DNA of 6,025 nt from positions 1 to 6,025 of the forward strand of contig CABSEJ010000187.1 in the NCBI GenBank assembly GCA_902476765.1. Direction: 5' to 3'. The stretch is from an uncultured Blautia sp. (lineage in GTDB: Bacteria > Bacillota > Clostridia > Lachnospirales > Lachnospiraceae). The notes under the pieces are model-generated. The model was not told where the DNA came from and did not search any database. It saw nothing but the letters and a program-made list of their open reading frames with translations. Below, in pieces: positions 5,648 to 6,025 of the stretch (within the stretch, counting starts at the first letter, position 1; each line of letters starts with the position of its first letter). The position numbers were made by a program, and so were the translations under genes.

Positions 5648-6025
5648 TTATTTGGCCTCCTTTATGAATCCGATGGATTTCAGCTCCGGTTTTGCATAGG
5701 TTTCCAGACCCATGACAATAAGTACGGTGATAATACCTTCGATAACGGCCAGCGGAACCTGGGTTGGTGCAAATACAGCTAAGAATTTTCCCATAGCCTG
5801 TCCGATAGTAGCGTCTGTGTGATGGGCCAGGGCCATCTGCCCTGCTGTGATGCAGTATGTAAATAAATCTCCCAGAGTAGCGGCCAGGAAAACTCCTACA
5901 CGGCGATTTACCTTGCATTTTTTACAAATCAAATAGATGCCGTAGGAAAGGAAGGGGCCGGCAATAGCCATGGAAAAGGTGTTTGCCCCAATGGTGGTCA
6001 ATCCTCCGTGAGCCAGTAAAATAGC
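5648..6025 (-). CDS. cbiM: CbiM, substrate-specific cobalt permease component (partial)
   Basis: Only the C-terminal 125 residues are in the window; the frame runs off the right edge at 6025 with no start in view, so the N-terminus and the metal-binding His near it are missing. The visible part begins AILLAHGGLTTIGANTFSMA and continues AGPFLSYGIY, the highly conserved central CbiM core. It then shows further membrane helices with AATLGDLFTYCITAGQMALA and FAPTQVPLAVIEGIITVLIV, both characteristic of the C-terminal half of CbiM. CbiM is the S component that binds Co2+ and moves it across the membrane, working with CbiN, CbiQ and CbiO encoded downstream. The gene is first among those visible; the operon promoter and any upstream regulator, often a cobalamin riboswitch in this class, would lie beyond 6025. 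Confidence 0.94.
   Translation of the reverse strand, partial: AILLAHGGLTTIGANTFSMAIAGPFLSYGIYLICKKCKVNRRVGVFLAATLGDLFTYCITAGQMALAHHTDATIGQAMGKFLAVFAPTQVPLAVIEGIITVLIVMGLETYAKPELKSIGFIKEAK

Noticed and set aside
5643..5918. 91-codon open frame on the minus strand overlapping cbiM in another frame
   Set aside because: The cbiM frame carries strong conserved motifs over the same bases; this frame is low-complexity and Arg/Tyr-rich, as expected of a shadow.
5647..6025. Cobalamin riboswitch expected with cbiM operons
   Set aside because: The visible end is still inside cbiM coding sequence, so any leader would be outside the window; no B12-box-like element was seen elsewhere.
1..6025. Insertion sequences, CRISPR arrays, tRNA or rRNA genes
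   Set aside because: No transposase motif, regularly spaced direct repeats, or tRNA/rRNA-like sequence was found on either strand.

Overview
The window looks like chromosomal DNA from an anaerobic Gram-positive of the Clostridia, most likely Lachnospiraceae. This is inferred from strong GGAGG-type ribosome binding sites, a near-consensus sigma-A promoter, moderate base composition, a small stand-alone flavodoxin, GntR-type regulators and an anaerobic (cobalt-early) cobalamin module. Genus cannot be told from the sequence alone.

Left half, plus strand. Positions 1-93 hold no gene I can name but form a long imperfect hairpin (17-65). It is followed by a flavodoxin gene (94-567). A strong promoter at 614-642 then drives two tandem, mutually similar GntR-type regulators (707-1675 and 1678-2649), separated by two bases and certainly co-transcribed. 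Both have an ordinary GntR winged-helix N-terminus and a roughly 200-residue alpha/beta C-terminal domain that I cannot assign to a standard GntR effector family.

Middle. Positions 2650-2866 are a 217-base convergent intergenic region with two large stem-loops. The second (2731-2776) has a U-rich tail only in the minus direction and is the likely terminator of the right-hand operon.

Right half, minus strand (read from 6025 down to 2867). This is a cobalt-uptake operon in the order cbiM (cut by the window edge), cbiN, cbiQ, cbiO. CbiM is the substrate-specific membrane component, CbiN its small partner, CbiQ the transmembrane coupling protein and CbiO the ATPase of a group I ECF transporter. 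The ATPase gene is continuous with a complete CbiK-type sirohydrochlorin cobaltochelatase domain, so one 556-residue polypeptide should both power cobalt import and insert the imported cobalt into sirohydrochlorin, the entry step of anaerobic B12 synthesis. An internal GGAGG plus TTG sits exactly where a free CbiK would start, so the chelatase may also be made separately, or the fusion may be recent.

Most worth following up: the CbiO-CbiK fusion with its internal start, and the paired regulators, whose unassigned domains share a Cys and three His at matching places next to a cobalt operon. A link between the regulators and cobalt is only an inference. The operon's promoter, and any cobalamin riboswitch, would lie beyond position 6025.
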